Shown in pieces: positions 25,234-33,794 of a DNA stretch of 37,239 bases (its first letter is position 1; every line of letters begins with the position of its first letter). This DNA is from a virus: positions 1 to 37,239 of IMG/VR virus record IMGVR_UViG_3300029319_006514. One strand, given 5' to 3'. The notes beneath the pieces were generated by a model. That model did not search any database. It saw only the letters and a program-made list of their open reading frames with translations, and was not told where the DNA came from. The position numbers were made by a program, and so were the translations under genes.

Positions 25234-26192
25234 TGGCAGTTAGAAATCCTTTATACACCGTTAATGGTGATCTGTTTCAAATGAGCACGGGTGAGATTAA
25301 TGAGTGGAGAGAGATGACTCAATTTCAATACTCACAAAATCCAACGGCAGTTCTAACTGTGGTTTCAGATAGTGGTGCAAATATTGATGGTATGGCAGAT
25401 ACCAGATTACAAGCTGGTGCAACCTCTCAAGATAGTACCTCTTTTGTTGCAGAAACATCAACAGCAGAGCCCAGCACTGTTACGGTTAACTTTGATAAGA
25501 TTAACTTTGCGTACACGGCCACAGGTAGTATTAGTCAAACCACAGATACTGGCACAAGTTATCCTGTGTATTATGATGACAGCACGGGTTCTATTCGGTC
25601 AATGACTTTAACTGATCTATTGGATACTTTTATTCATCCTCAAGTTGACAATATGATTTCTGGAACTGAATCTAACTCAACAGCAGGGACGTATACAATA
25701 CACACTGCAACCACGTTGTCTGGTTATACAGAGGTATCTGGGGCAAACACAGCAGTTTTTATTGATACTAGAGCAGACACTTCAGCATATACGGCATCTG
25801 GTATTCCAGAAACACTGGACCAACCAACAACAGTTCAAAATTATTATTTGATGAGAAGAGATGGTGTTGATCCTGGCGCACCTTCTCGCACACCACTGTT
25901 TATTAATAGTAGTAATAATTTACAAGAGTTCACTGCTAGCACCATCAATACTTTACTAGGTGAGTGGTTAAGATTTACAGCCGCACATTCCACAGATGGG
26001 TTTAAGGTGACATTCTCTGTTGGAACATCTGGCAGCGGCAACACCCGTGGGTCAACAATGACAGATACTAAGTTGGATGGTTCGGGTAATTATCAAACTT
26101 TCCAATCTGGTGATGATTATAGATCACAGGAATTTCCGAATGGCTCTGCTGCAACTATCAACTCATATAATCTAAGAATAAATAAGACCTAA
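25233..26192 (+). CDS. Virion structural protein, probably fibre-associated
   Basis: This 319-residue protein opens AVRNPLYTVNGDLFQMSTGE and INEWREMTQFQYSQNPTAVL, which I recall from structural proteins of marine T4-like phages at this position. It contains LTDLLDTFIHPQVDNMI (about 127-143) and YYLMRRDGVDPGAPSRTPLF (about 204-223), and ends in NSYNLRINKT. It is rich in Thr and Ser. There is no signal peptide. It shares one base with the preceding fibre gene and is the last virion gene before the enzyme cassette. The precise part it forms is unknown. Confidence 0.7.
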   Translation: MAVRNPLYTVNGDLFQMSTGEINEWREMTQFQYSQNPTAVLTVVSDSGANIDGMADTRLQAGATSQDSTSFVAETSTAEPSTVTVNFDKINFAYTATGSISQTTDTGTSYPVYYDDSTGSIRSMTLTDLLDTFIHPQVDNMISGTESNSTAGTYTIHTATTLSGYTEVSGANTAVFIDTRADTSAYTASGIPETLDQPTTVQNYYLMRRDGVDPGAPSRTPLFINSSNNLQEFTASTINTLLGEWLRFTAAHSTDGFKVTFSVGTSGSGNTRGSTMTDTKLDGSGNYQTFQSGDDYRSQEFPNGSAATINSYNLRINKT

Positions 26193-26196
26193 ATAA
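26189..26196 (+). promoter_or_regulatory. Late promoter-like element (CTAAATAA)
   Basis: CTAAATAA overlaps the stop of the structural gene and ends 17 bases before the ATG at 26214. GTAGGAGAA follows as ribosome site. It would drive the unknown gene and the first cassette genes. Confidence 0.6.
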
Positions 26197-26213
26197 GTGT
26201 AGGAGAATGCATT

Positions 26214-26810
26214 ATGGCATATGAAGGTAAAGAGACTGACGCATACTTTGCAGATGGAACACCAAAGTTTCCGTTTGTTGGCCAGGTGGTGGAAGCATAC
26301 TACACTGATCCAGACTTAAAACATATTTGTATTGTTTATAATTACAAAGTTCCAGAGGATGGTGTTCATACAGACGCACAAGGAAATCCTAATGGTGGAA
26401 AAACTGCGACCACAGTTTATAACATTGAGATTGAAAGTAGCACAGAACCTCGTTTACTTGCTTTACTAGAAGAGTTTAGTTGGGAGTCTATTGATGAATG
26501 CACTCGCTCTAGACATGAAAAACACAGACAAGAATTTAGAGATGCATTTCACCGTTATGCCACACAGAATAATATGTATGGTCATGGTATGGATACAAAC
26601 TTTGATCAGGATGAAGTGCAAGGAAGTTTAAATCTTATATTTGAGTTTGATCCAGAGGACACGGAGCAAAAAGAAGAGTTATTTAAATTGAAATTAAAAA
26701 TGTTTGAGAATGAAGTGGTGAAGAGTAGTAGAAAAAGAAAAGCAAAAACTGAAATTCGTAAAGCGGAGACTCCTATTCAAGCACTTAAAGCGTATGCCTC
26801 ATTCTTCTAA
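26214..26810 (+). CDS. Hypothetical phage protein
   Basis: This 198-residue soluble acidic protein is not recognised. The N-terminal 90 residues look beta-rich (FVGQVVEAYYTDPDLKHICI, ATTVYNIEIES), followed by a helical part with many charges (ECTRSRHEKHRQEFRDAFHR) and a basic segment KSSRKRKAKTEIRKAE near the C-terminus. No catalytic motif is visible. It stands behind its own late promoter between the fibre genes and the carbamoyltransferase, so it could belong to either group. Confidence 0.7.
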   Translation: MAYEGKETDAYFADGTPKFPFVGQVVEAYYTDPDLKHICIVYNYKVPEDGVHTDAQGNPNGGKTATTVYNIEIESSTEPRLLALLEEFSWESIDECTRSRHEKHRQEFRDAFHRYATQNNMYGHGMDTNFDQDEVQGSLNLIFEFDPEDTEQKEELFKLKLKMFENEVVKSSRKRKAKTEIRKAETPIQALKAYASFF

Positions 26811-26824
26811 TCTAGGAGTTTGTT

Positions 26825-28189
26825 ATGATTGTTTTGGGTATGTCCGAGGGATATCATGATGCTGGGCTATGCATTATAGAAGATAATAAAATACTACATG
26901 CCTCTCAATCGGAGAGATACAGTGGTATTAAAAACGACTCTAAATTACACCATTTACAATTTCCTAAATCAGAAAGATATCAACCAGACGTAACAGCATT
27001 TTACGAAAAACCTTTTCGTAAAAATCTTAGACGTTTGTATGCCGGTCAGTCATGGCAAAAATCATCTCGCAAATGTGATCACTATTTTGGTCACCATGAG
27101 TCACACGCTGCAGCTGGATATTACACATCCTCTTTTGATGACTGTAACATTCTGGTTATTGATGCAATCGGTGAGTGGGATACCATTTCAATATGGGAAG
27201 CAACCACAGAGAAAAAACATTTAGGTCATGTAACTCACAAACTGAAGAAAATAAAGTCTTGGAAATATCCCTATTCTCTTGGACTTCTATATTCTGCGAT
27301 TACGCAATACATTGGTTTTAAACCTAGTGAAGAAGAATATATCACTATGGGTATGGCAGCTTTTGGTGAACCAATTCACGATTTAGAGTTTTTACTTTTT
27401 GAAAATAACCATACTGGAGTGAATTTAAATTTCAAAGCTCGTAGAGAAGACCTTGCTGCATCCGTTCAGGCTTTATATGAGAAAGAACTTCTTAAATTGG
27501 TAGAGATGTGTCCACATGAAAACTTAGTGTTGATGGGCGGATGTGCGTTAAATTGTGTTGCAAATTCAAAGATAAAAGGAAAAAACATTTGGATTATGCC
27601 TGCTGCAAATGACGCGGGAAGTTCATTAGGGGCGGCCGCCTTGGTTAGAAAAAGAAAACTAAAGTGGGATGGTCCGTATCTTGGTCATCAAATTTTAGGG
27701 CGTCCTGATGTAAGTGATATAGTATCTAAATTAATTGATGGTGAGATTGTTGGTGTTGCACATGGGAAAGCAGAATTTGGTCCAAGGGCTCTAGGTAACC
27801 GTTCACTTCTTGCTGATCCTAGAGATGACTCTATGAAAGACAAGGTGAACGAAATTAAGAGAAGACAAAAGTTTCGTCCGTTTGCCCCTGCGATATTAGA
27901 GGAGTATGCAGATGAATACTTTGAGGGGCCGATGAACGAGCATATGCAGTTTGTCGCAAAAGCAAAACATGATTATAGTTCAGTTACACATATTGATGGC
28001 ACGGCCAGAGTACAAGTGGTCAGAAAAAATTGTGGGTCAATCATCAGAGATATTTTAGAGGAGTGGTACGAATGCACTGGTTGCCCAATGCTTCTTAATA
28101 CATCTTTAAATATTAGAGGTAAACCAATGGTCAACACTGTTGATGATGCAAAAGAATTTGAGAAAAAATATAATGTTCAAGTCTTCTAA
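26825..28189 (+). CDS. NodU/CmcH/TobZ-family carbamoyltransferase
   Basis: This 454-residue enzyme should transfer a carbamoyl group from carbamoyl phosphate via a carbamoyl-adenylate to a hydroxyl of a sugar or other small molecule. The Kae1-like half has the metal-site pattern HHESHA (residues 90-95), GGCALNC (238-244) and PAANDAGSSLGAA (259-271). The YrdC-like half has FGPRALGNRSLLADPR (318-333), RPFAPAIL (351-358) and NTSLNIRGKP (425-434). The family is usually longer (about 550-600), so this is a short phage form, but the C-terminal motif is complete. TAGGAG at 26813-26818 is the ribosome site. Related genes occur in marine phages. It overlaps the next gene by 17 bases. Confidence 0.9.
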   Translation: MIVLGMSEGYHDAGLCIIEDNKILHASQSERYSGIKNDSKLHHLQFPKSERYQPDVTAFYEKPFRKNLRRLYAGQSWQKSSRKCDHYFGHHESHAAAGYYTSSFDDCNILVIDAIGEWDTISIWEATTEKKHLGHVTHKLKKIKSWKYPYSLGLLYSAITQYIGFKPSEEEYITMGMAAFGEPIHDLEFLLFENNHTGVNLNFKARREDLAASVQALYEKELLKLVEMCPHENLVLMGGCALNCVANSKIKGKNIWIMPAANDAGSSLGAAALVRKRKLKWDGPYLGHQILGRPDVSDIVSKLIDGEIVGVAHGKAEFGPRALGNRSLLADPRDDSMKDKVNEIKRRQKFRPFAPAILEEYADEYFEGPMNEHMQFVAKAKHDYSSVTHIDGTARVQVVRKNCGSIIRDILEEWYECTGCPMLLNTSLNIRGKPMVNTVDDAKEFEKKYNVQVF

Positions 28190-28973
28190 GAAAAAGTTAA
28201 TTGCTTCTGGTTGTAGTTTTACTGATAGTGTGTATACTTTTAGTCATGGATTTCCTGTGTGGCCAGATATTCTTGGTGAGATGCTTGACATGGAAGTTAT
28301 TAACTTAGGTACATCTGCTCAAGGCAATGAATGTATTTACAGCATGATACTTGATTGTTTGACTAAAGAAGATAATGTGGGCCTAGTCATTCCTATGTGG
28401 TCAGAGAATAGTCGCATGGATTTTGAGGTTCCTCATAGAAAGGACAAAAGAAGAACAAGACCACATATTAAAGAGTGGGATAATATTCAAACTATAAGAG
28501 AGATTCAAGCCTTTTGGAAAAATGTAGTTTCAGATTGTCTAAACGAACATAATTTTGTTGATATGTATGCAAGAACTAAAAGAAGTATGAGATTTATGTA
28601 CTCTTTTCAAGAAGTAATGAAAAGTAAAAATATAAATTATTTACAGATTGTGGGGTGTGGTCTTGAACCAGCGATGTATGAAAATAAATTAGGTAAACTT
28701 GTTTTAGACAATATATATTTTGATTTGATAGATGAAAAATATTTTGTGGGTTGGCCAATGGTTAGCTCAATAGGTGGTAATAATGTTAATGATTTTTTAA
28801 CAAAACTTGATAAAACAAGAATGAAAAATATAATTGACGGCCGTCGTGTGTATAAGGAAGAGGGCGATAAACTGGTGGAAACTCTTAAAGATTCCCACCC
28901 CAACAAGTTAGGTCACGAACAAATAGCAGAGATATTGTACAATGCGTATAAAGAAATTTATGAGGTATCTTAA
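28173..28973 (+). CDS. SGNH/GDSL-type hydrolase
   Basis: This 266-residue protein has the blocks of an SGNH hydrolase: block I LIASGCSFTDS (residues 9-19, nucleophile Ser15 in GCS), block II NLGTSAQGNE (44-53, oxyanion Gly and Asn) and block V DSHPNKLGH (240-248) with the Asp/His pair. Such enzymes remove or transfer acyl groups on sugars, lipids or proteins. The ATG at 28173 is chosen because an earlier start at 28140 would add residues without resemblance to the family and lies within the carbamoyltransferase gene. A deacetylase or acyl-transferase step on the same glycan as the carbamoyltransferase is inference. Confidence 0.82.
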   Translation: MFKSSKKKLIASGCSFTDSVYTFSHGFPVWPDILGEMLDMEVINLGTSAQGNECIYSMILDCLTKEDNVGLVIPMWSENSRMDFEVPHRKDKRRTRPHIKEWDNIQTIREIQAFWKNVVSDCLNEHNFVDMYARTKRSMRFMYSFQEVMKSKNINYLQIVGCGLEPAMYENKLGKLVLDNIYFDLIDEKYFVGWPMVSSIGGNNVNDFLTKLDKTRMKNIIDGRRVYKEEGDKLVETLKDSHPNKLGHEQIAEILYNAYKEIYEVS

Positions 28974-28980
28974 ATTATAT

Positions 28981-28989
28981 CTAAATATT
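28981..28989 (+). promoter_or_regulatory. Late promoter-like element (CTAAATATT)
   Basis: CTAAATATT stands in the only intergenic gap of the cassette (28974-29044) and would serve the five genes from the first glycosyltransferase to 33790. Confidence 0.55.
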
Positions 28990-29044
28990 TTTACTAGTAA
29001 ATTTAGAACATGTGAAAGAACAAACTTTATATATGAGAGGGAAG

Positions 29045-29833
29045 ATGAATAATACAATATTATGCGTTAAGTGGGGTGACAAGTATGGCCGGGAGTACGT
29101 TGAAAAATTAAAAGAACAATGTGAAACATTTTGTTCAGTTCCTTTCAATTTTTACTGCCTGACAGACAATCCAACAGAGGATTATGATATTCAGCTTCCA
29201 ACAGATTGGGATCAATATGAGGGTAAGCATAGTCGTTATAGAAATAAACTAGCACCATCAAACATGTGGGCATATAGAAAACTTTATATGTTTAAGATAA
29301 CTCAAAGAACACAAGGACGCGGTGGATACAATCAGTCAGACATTGATTTCAAAAAGATTGAGGGTGACAAGTTTTTATACCTTGACCTAGACGTTATAAT
29401 ACATAAAGATTTAAAATATTTCTTTGACCTAGATATGGAGCGACCTTGGATTGTTCGTGGTTGGTGGAATGACATAAACGAGTGTCGCAAAAATTATGCG
29501 GCAATGAAATCAACACCAATCAACTCGTCCGTTATTAGATGGGACAGAGGGCAGCTTATAAAGATATACTCTCACATTGTTAATAATTTAGACGTACTAT
29601 TTTTCACATATCCAACTATTGATAATTATCTAAATCATTTTTGGTACAACATGTGGCACGATGACAAGTCTCTTTTTTCAGTTTTTCCAGAGGGAGACAT
29701 TTATTCCTATTATAGAGGGAATATCTGGCCAGATGATTTAGATGAGAAAAAAATAAGAACATCTAATAAAATTTGTTTGTTTAATAATAGTGCAGACACT
29801 AATGATGTTGAGGAGTTAAAATCGTTATGGTAA
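29045..29833 (+). CDS. GT-A-like glycosyltransferase (GT8-like)
   Basis: This 262-residue protein has a typical GT-A layout: N-terminal strand NTILCVKWGDKYGREYVEKL, FNFYCLTDNP (about 35-44), an acceptor-side segment APSNMWAYRKLYMF and the metal/nucleotide-sugar motif LYLDLDVIIH (111-120, DLD 114-116). INSSVIRWDRG (about 160-170) matches the N-S-x-x-[MV] region of GT8-like proteins. The ATG at 29045 has GAGAGGGAAG upstream and places the start as in the related gene at 34616; GTG at 29012 and ATG at 29033 are alternatives. It shares its N-terminal GDKYG-x-EY pattern with that gene, so the two may be distant paralogues. The acceptor is unknown. Confidence 0.75.
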   Translation: MNNTILCVKWGDKYGREYVEKLKEQCETFCSVPFNFYCLTDNPTEDYDIQLPTDWDQYEGKHSRYRNKLAPSNMWAYRKLYMFKITQRTQGRGGYNQSDIDFKKIEGDKFLYLDLDVIIHKDLKYFFDLDMERPWIVRGWWNDINECRKNYAAMKSTPINSSVIRWDRGQLIKIYSHIVNNLDVLFFTYPTIDNYLNHFWYNMWHDDKSLFSVFPEGDIYSYYRGNIWPDDLDEKKIRTSNKICLFNNSADTNDVEELKSLW

Positions 29834-30546
29834 TTTTTGGAGAGGATGGTTATAACTTGCATTTACAATTTACACCAGATTTAGCAAATGATTGGAAGAA
29901 CGCGATGTTCGCTGGTATGTTGTCTTCCGATGAACTTACCACAGGGAACCATCAATACTTACTACAAAGAGTTTTAGATTCTATGAACGCATCCCAGTTA
30001 GAGAGTAAGATGTGGTTAGTGCAAACACTTGTGGAGTTAAAAATAAAACCTAAAAGAGTTGCTTTACTTGCTGGATGGTTTGGACAATATATTGTGCCTT
30101 TGATGTTTGATACGTTCAAAACGTGTGAATGGATCGAAAACTTTGAGATAGATTATGATGTTGCACCTATAAGTTATAAGTTCAACAAGAGGTACAAAGA
30201 TAAAGACATGTACAAAATAAACATGAGAAACATCATGACAAAACCAATGAGAATGAAACCTAATCCCAATCTACCTGTAGAGCCAGAGGATATTTTTGAT
30301 TTGGTAATTAATTGTGCATGTGAACATATGTTCCCTATGTGGAAGTTTAGAGACATGAACGAAAAATATCATGGCCGTCCGTTGTATGTTTTACAATCTT
30401 CAAATGCGACTCAACATGACGATCATATAAATTGTGTCGAGTCTGAGGATGAATTAATTGAACAGGCAAGGATGGTAAACGTATTGTACTCTGGTTCAAA
30501 GATACTTCCAAATAAGAGCACAAGATTTATGGTAATAGGTCAATGA
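29827..30546 (+). CDS. Methyltransferase-like Rossmann protein
   Basis: This 239-residue protein resembles class I methyltransferases in outline: a helical N-terminus, motif I-like PKRVALLAGWFGQYIVPL (about 75-92), an acidic second strand IENFEIDYD (103-111) and DLVINCACEHM (158-168) at the motif IV position. The substrate is not evident. A DNA target is unlikely because no DPPY/NPPY motif is present. GAGGAG lies upstream within the preceding gene, which it overlaps by seven bases; the stop overlaps the next start (ATGA). Loss of activity with retention of fold cannot be excluded because motif I is atypical. Confidence 0.6.
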   Translation: MVIFGEDGYNLHLQFTPDLANDWKNAMFAGMLSSDELTTGNHQYLLQRVLDSMNASQLESKMWLVQTLVELKIKPKRVALLAGWFGQYIVPLMFDTFKTCEWIENFEIDYDVAPISYKFNKRYKDKDMYKINMRNIMTKPMRMKPNPNLPVEPEDIFDLVINCACEHMFPMWKFRDMNEKYHGRPLYVLQSSNATQHDDHINCVESEDELIEQARMVNVLYSGSKILPNKSTRFMVIGQ

Positions 30547-31238
30547 CCCCTGTAGAGTGGGCAAGAAAAAATGATGTATGGTATCTAAAGATTGATTTAG
30601 AAATACCAGAGATTATCATAAAAGAGGCACAAGCGGTATATGATGAGGGTTTCTTTGTTCCACACCGTCTACAAGATGGAGATGAGTGGTGGTCTGCTGC
30701 GATACATGGGTTTGTACATGAGGATGAAATTGATACATCTTTAGGTTGGAGAAACACTATGAATCCAGATGGTCATGGATATAGTGAGGATACTGTAAAA
30801 TGGGGGTGGACTGAAGTTGCTGAGGTTGCTCCAGAGATGAAGAGGTGGTTAGAGGACTTTCCACATAAACACTACAGACGTTGTAGGTTCATGTTGATAA
30901 AACCAGGCGGTAGTATAACTGCACATCATGACGCGGGAGAGAATAGAATAAATTCTGGTAGGCAAAGAAGTTTAGCAGCAGCTATTAACTTAGCAATATA
31001 TCAACCAGAAAATTGTTATTTGAGAAGAGTTGACACAAAAGAGGAATTACCATTTGAAAACTGCACTGGTTTCTGGTTTGACAATGGGGTCACCCATGAG
31101 GCACTGAATAGCTCAGATGAAAATCGTTTCCATTTCATTGTTCATGGTGGATCAAACAAAGAAAGAGTTGAGTTGATGAAAAGGTCAATGGTAAAACAGT
31201 TTGGTATTGGTGTGCTTAAAGAGCTATCCCATGACTAA
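30543..31238 (+). CDS. Aspartyl/asparaginyl beta-hydroxylase-like 2OG oxygenase
   Basis: This 231-residue protein fits the aspartyl/asparaginyl beta-hydroxylase-like family (Pfam PF05118 from memory). RRCRFMLIKPGGSITAHHDA (about 112-131) supplies H128-x-D130; NLAIYQPENCYLR is a core strand; GFWFDNGVTHEALNSSDENR (about 176-195) carries distal H185 and R195 for 2-oxoglutarate, followed by FHFIVHGG. Cellular relatives hydroxylate Asp or Asn side chains in proteins. Here the target is unknown; Asp/Asn-rich turns of the virion modules are one candidate. The gene starts at an ATGA overlap and overlaps the radical SAM gene by eight bases. Confidence 0.82.
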   Translation: MTPVEWARKNDVWYLKIDLEIPEIIIKEAQAVYDEGFFVPHRLQDGDEWWSAAIHGFVHEDEIDTSLGWRNTMNPDGHGYSEDTVKWGWTEVAEVAPEMKRWLEDFPHKHYRRCRFMLIKPGGSITAHHDAGENRINSGRQRSLAAAINLAIYQPENCYLRRVDTKEELPFENCTGFWFDNGVTHEALNSSDENRFHFIVHGGSNKERVELMKRSMVKQFGIGVLKELSHD

Positions 31239-32532
31239 ATTAAAAGATTTAAAATGGTTCTGTCCTCAACCATTTACTAATTATGTTTTGTATAGAGATT
31301 TAGCACCGTCATCTTGTTGTGTATTGAAAGAGTGGCCACGAAATAAAATAAAACGAAAATACAAAACAAATGATCCCAGAAAACTACACAATGAAGCTGA
31401 ATACGCAGATTTTAGAAAAGAGTTTTTGAACGGTGGTGGTCCACTAATAAAGAAACATTGTCAAGTATGCATCGAGCAAGAAAAACATTCGGGCGAAAGT
31501 CATCGAAAAGTTTATCTTGAAAAGTTCATAGGGGAGTATGGTGAGTATAATCAGTATCTAGAAGATTTAGAGAACTACATTGATACAGATATGACAAAAC
31601 CTCATATCTTAACTATGGAGTATGTTGCACCAAATAATTTTTGTAATCTAAGATGTAACATGTGTGGGCCTGGAAACTCCTCATCCTTGGCAAAGGAAAA
31701 TATAGATATTGGATTAACTAATATATTTCAGATGGAAAAATATAAAAATAATCCTTTGCAAAAAATAAAAGACAACGTAGAAAAATATGATGATATTCTT
31801 ATTAATCTGGCTGAATTAAAATTAGTAGGTGGAGAAACGTTAGCAATAAAAAATAATTACGACATGATGCAACGAACCATAGACTTGGGCGTAAGTAAAA
31901 ATATAGTGCTGAAGATTACCACAAACGGCACCCTGACTCCCAAGTTCGATGGTAAAGATATATTTCATTACATCCCATATTTTAGAAGATGCTCTATGAC
32001 GGTATCCATAGAATTTTGGGGTGAGAGAAATAATTATCTAAGGTTCCCATCAAAATGGGATGTGATAATAAACAATGCTAAAAGATTTGTTGAGTGTCCA
32101 AATACAAATGTAACGTTTGCAGCTACAGTAAACGCATTGAACATAGGATACATGCCTGAAATTTCATGTGGTGTTAAGGAGTTAATGAGTGAGTGTGATG
32201 AGCCGTCAGTAAATTTAAAAGAAACTTTTTCATTTCCTAAATGGTCATGGGCTTCTGGAAGTTTAGTGTGGGGTGAGGGAAACGAGTATGCAGTGACAGC
32301 TTTACCATTGGACATTCGTGAGCAATACATGGAAAAATATTTTGACTTTGGGTCGAAGATAATAGAGGATCATAATCATTTTCAAAAGTTGTATGCGTAT
32401 ATGGAAGAGATGCCCTTCGATGAAAAATTACACAAAGAGATGATGACAAATATTCAATTGAGAGATAAACACAGAGGAACTTGTTTGGTTGATATGTTTC
32501 CAGAGTGGGAGCCATACTATGAAAAACTTTGA
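31231..32532 (+). CDS. Radical SAM protein of twitch type
   Basis: This 433-residue enzyme carries the radical SAM 4Fe-4S motif C138-x3-C142-x2-C145 in NNFCNLRCNMCGP, followed by LKLVGGETLAIKN (GGE loop for SAM) and ITTNGTL. An N-terminal extension has WFCPQPF (C11), SSCC (C29, C30) and KKHCQVC (C77, C80), the arrangement of twitch-domain radical SAM proteins that may hold a further cluster or metal. Relatives act in sugar, lipid or peptide modification, but no substrate can be read here. The ATG at 31231 is chosen because an in-frame start at 31201 lies deeper in the previous gene. It lies between a hydroxylase and an unknown protein, all in overlapping frames. Confidence 0.83.
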   Translation: MTKLKDLKWFCPQPFTNYVLYRDLAPSSCCVLKEWPRNKIKRKYKTNDPRKLHNEAEYADFRKEFLNGGGPLIKKHCQVCIEQEKHSGESHRKVYLEKFIGEYGEYNQYLEDLENYIDTDMTKPHILTMEYVAPNNFCNLRCNMCGPGNSSSLAKENIDIGLTNIFQMEKYKNNPLQKIKDNVEKYDDILINLAELKLVGGETLAIKNNYDMMQRTIDLGVSKNIVLKITTNGTLTPKFDGKDIFHYIPYFRRCSMTVSIEFWGERNNYLRFPSKWDVIINNAKRFVECPNTNVTFAATVNALNIGYMPEISCGVKELMSECDEPSVNLKETFSFPKWSWASGSLVWGEGNEYAVTALPLDIREQYMEKYFDFGSKIIEDHNHFQKLYAYMEEMPFDEKLHKEMMTNIQLRDKHRGTCLVDMFPEWEPYYEKL

Positions 32533-33790
32533 TGAATTCAAACATTTGTGGACTAACAATCAAACTAGAAATAGAATTAAATACCCGCACTTAATTTTTA
32601 TAGTAGTATATCCTGATAAGCTTGAGTGGGATTTTGGTGTGGAGAAACAAACACAAACCACCTGTCTACAAATTTCTGGTGGAATGACTGGCGCGGGTAC
32701 AGGCCATGATGTTAAACTGATGTATCAAAGTGAGTTGCATGATTTTTTAAAAACATGCACACAAACTCATGCGATGATTACAACTGTTGGTATGGTGTTT
32801 GAATTGACTGCAACCAAAACATCTATAATGGAGTTTCATGATTTTTCCAAAAGTGATAAGTTTTGCAAAGCACACATCATGGCAAAACCTAATGAGCCTG
32901 CGTGGTTGCACCATCAGCATATTGAATTAAATATAAACATGTGGAAAGAGTTGGGTTGTCCTAATTTATTTACGAAAAAAATATGGAAAGATTATACAAG
33001 GTCAAAACAAAACTACCATGATGACTACACACCATTTTGGTTAGACCCCAAGGGATTGCCTCGTATTCATAATTTTACTGTTGATGAAAGAAGAAATAAA
33101 GCGTTTAGTTATGGACATATGAAAGAACGCAGAGAACTTCATAATCAAACATGGTCAAAAATTAAACTAGGAAAACTTGATGAGGTAGATCGTGAGGATA
33201 ATTATTTTAGTAGATTTATGACTCGTATGAGAGAGACATACTATATCACAAACAATGAGGGTTCAAGTGCGTTCCCTGATTGTAAATTTGATTTAATTAT
33301 AACACCGACTGCTGGTTATACAGGAGAGTTACTGTCAGACGGTTTAGACTTTGATGGAGAAATTATATTTTATGATTATACAAAACAAAACATAGATATC
33401 AAACGAACCATAGTTGAGATGAACATGTCTTCAACGGATTTGAAATATTATGTGAAACAGTCCAAAGCTAATTTTGATACAGGACTGTCATGGGATAAAA
33501 TAGATTCTCTTGTAGAAACACAATCAAAAATGTTGGAAAAATATGACATAGATTATTGGGTGATGAATCTTATAAAACCTGATTATGACAAACTTCTAGA
33601 AAAAGTTAAGGGTAAAAAGGTGTATTTCAACGCAAGTAATATATTTAGCTATCACATGTCTCATGCAGTATACACTTGGGATGAATTGATAGCATCTTAT
33701 AATAAATTGCACCATATTTTGTCCCATGCCAAATCATATTATTTTAGAGGTTCCAATCCCAATAAAAGATGGGAATATATCAATAAATAA
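32519..33790 (+). CDS. Hypothetical protein of modification cassette
   Basis: This 423-residue protein is not confidently recognised. It has an N-terminal region with FIVVYPDKLEWDFG and ISGGMTGAGTGHDVKLMY, a histidine-rich stretch AWLHHQHIELNINMW, and a C-terminal half that looks Rossmann-like: FDLIITPTAGYTGELLSDGL then DGEIIFYDYTKQNIDIKRTI, and later KVYFNASNIFSYHMSHAVYT. The alternation of a glycine-containing turn, strand and acidic residue (FYDY) is compatible with a nucleotide- or SAM-binding fold. The start at 32519 overlaps the radical SAM gene by 14 bases, so the two are likely co-translated and may act together. Confidence 0.65.
   Translation: MKNFDEFKHLWTNNQTRNRIKYPHLIFIVVYPDKLEWDFGVEKQTQTTCLQISGGMTGAGTGHDVKLMYQSELHDFLKTCTQTHAMITTVGMVFELTATKTSIMEFHDFSKSDKFCKAHIMAKPNEPAWLHHQHIELNINMWKELGCPNLFTKKIWKDYTRSKQNYHDDYTPFWLDPKGLPRIHNFTVDERRNKAFSYGHMKERRELHNQTWSKIKLGKLDEVDREDNYFSRFMTRMRETYYITNNEGSSAFPDCKFDLIITPTAGYTGELLSDGLDFDGEIIFYDYTKQNIDIKRTIVEMNMSSTDLKYYVKQSKANFDTGLSWDKIDSLVETQSKMLEKYDIDYWVMNLIKPDYDKLLEKVKGKKVYFNASNIFSYHMSHAVYTWDELIASYNKLHHILSHAKSYYFRGSNPNKRWEYINK
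33782..33789 (+). promoter_or_regulatory. Weak late promoter-like element (AATAAATA)
   Basis: AATAAATA overlaps the stop of the preceding gene and ends 6 bases before the ATG at 33795, too close for a normal leader. It is only a possible promoter. Confidence 0.25.
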
Positions 33791-33794
33791 TATC

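Noticed and set aside
28130-28189. Frameshift splitting the carbamoyltransferase from the following gene
   Set aside because: The carbamoyltransferase already contains its C-terminal NTSLNIRGKP and following motif, and the next frame has its own complete SGNH protein start; a simple 17-base overlap explains the data.
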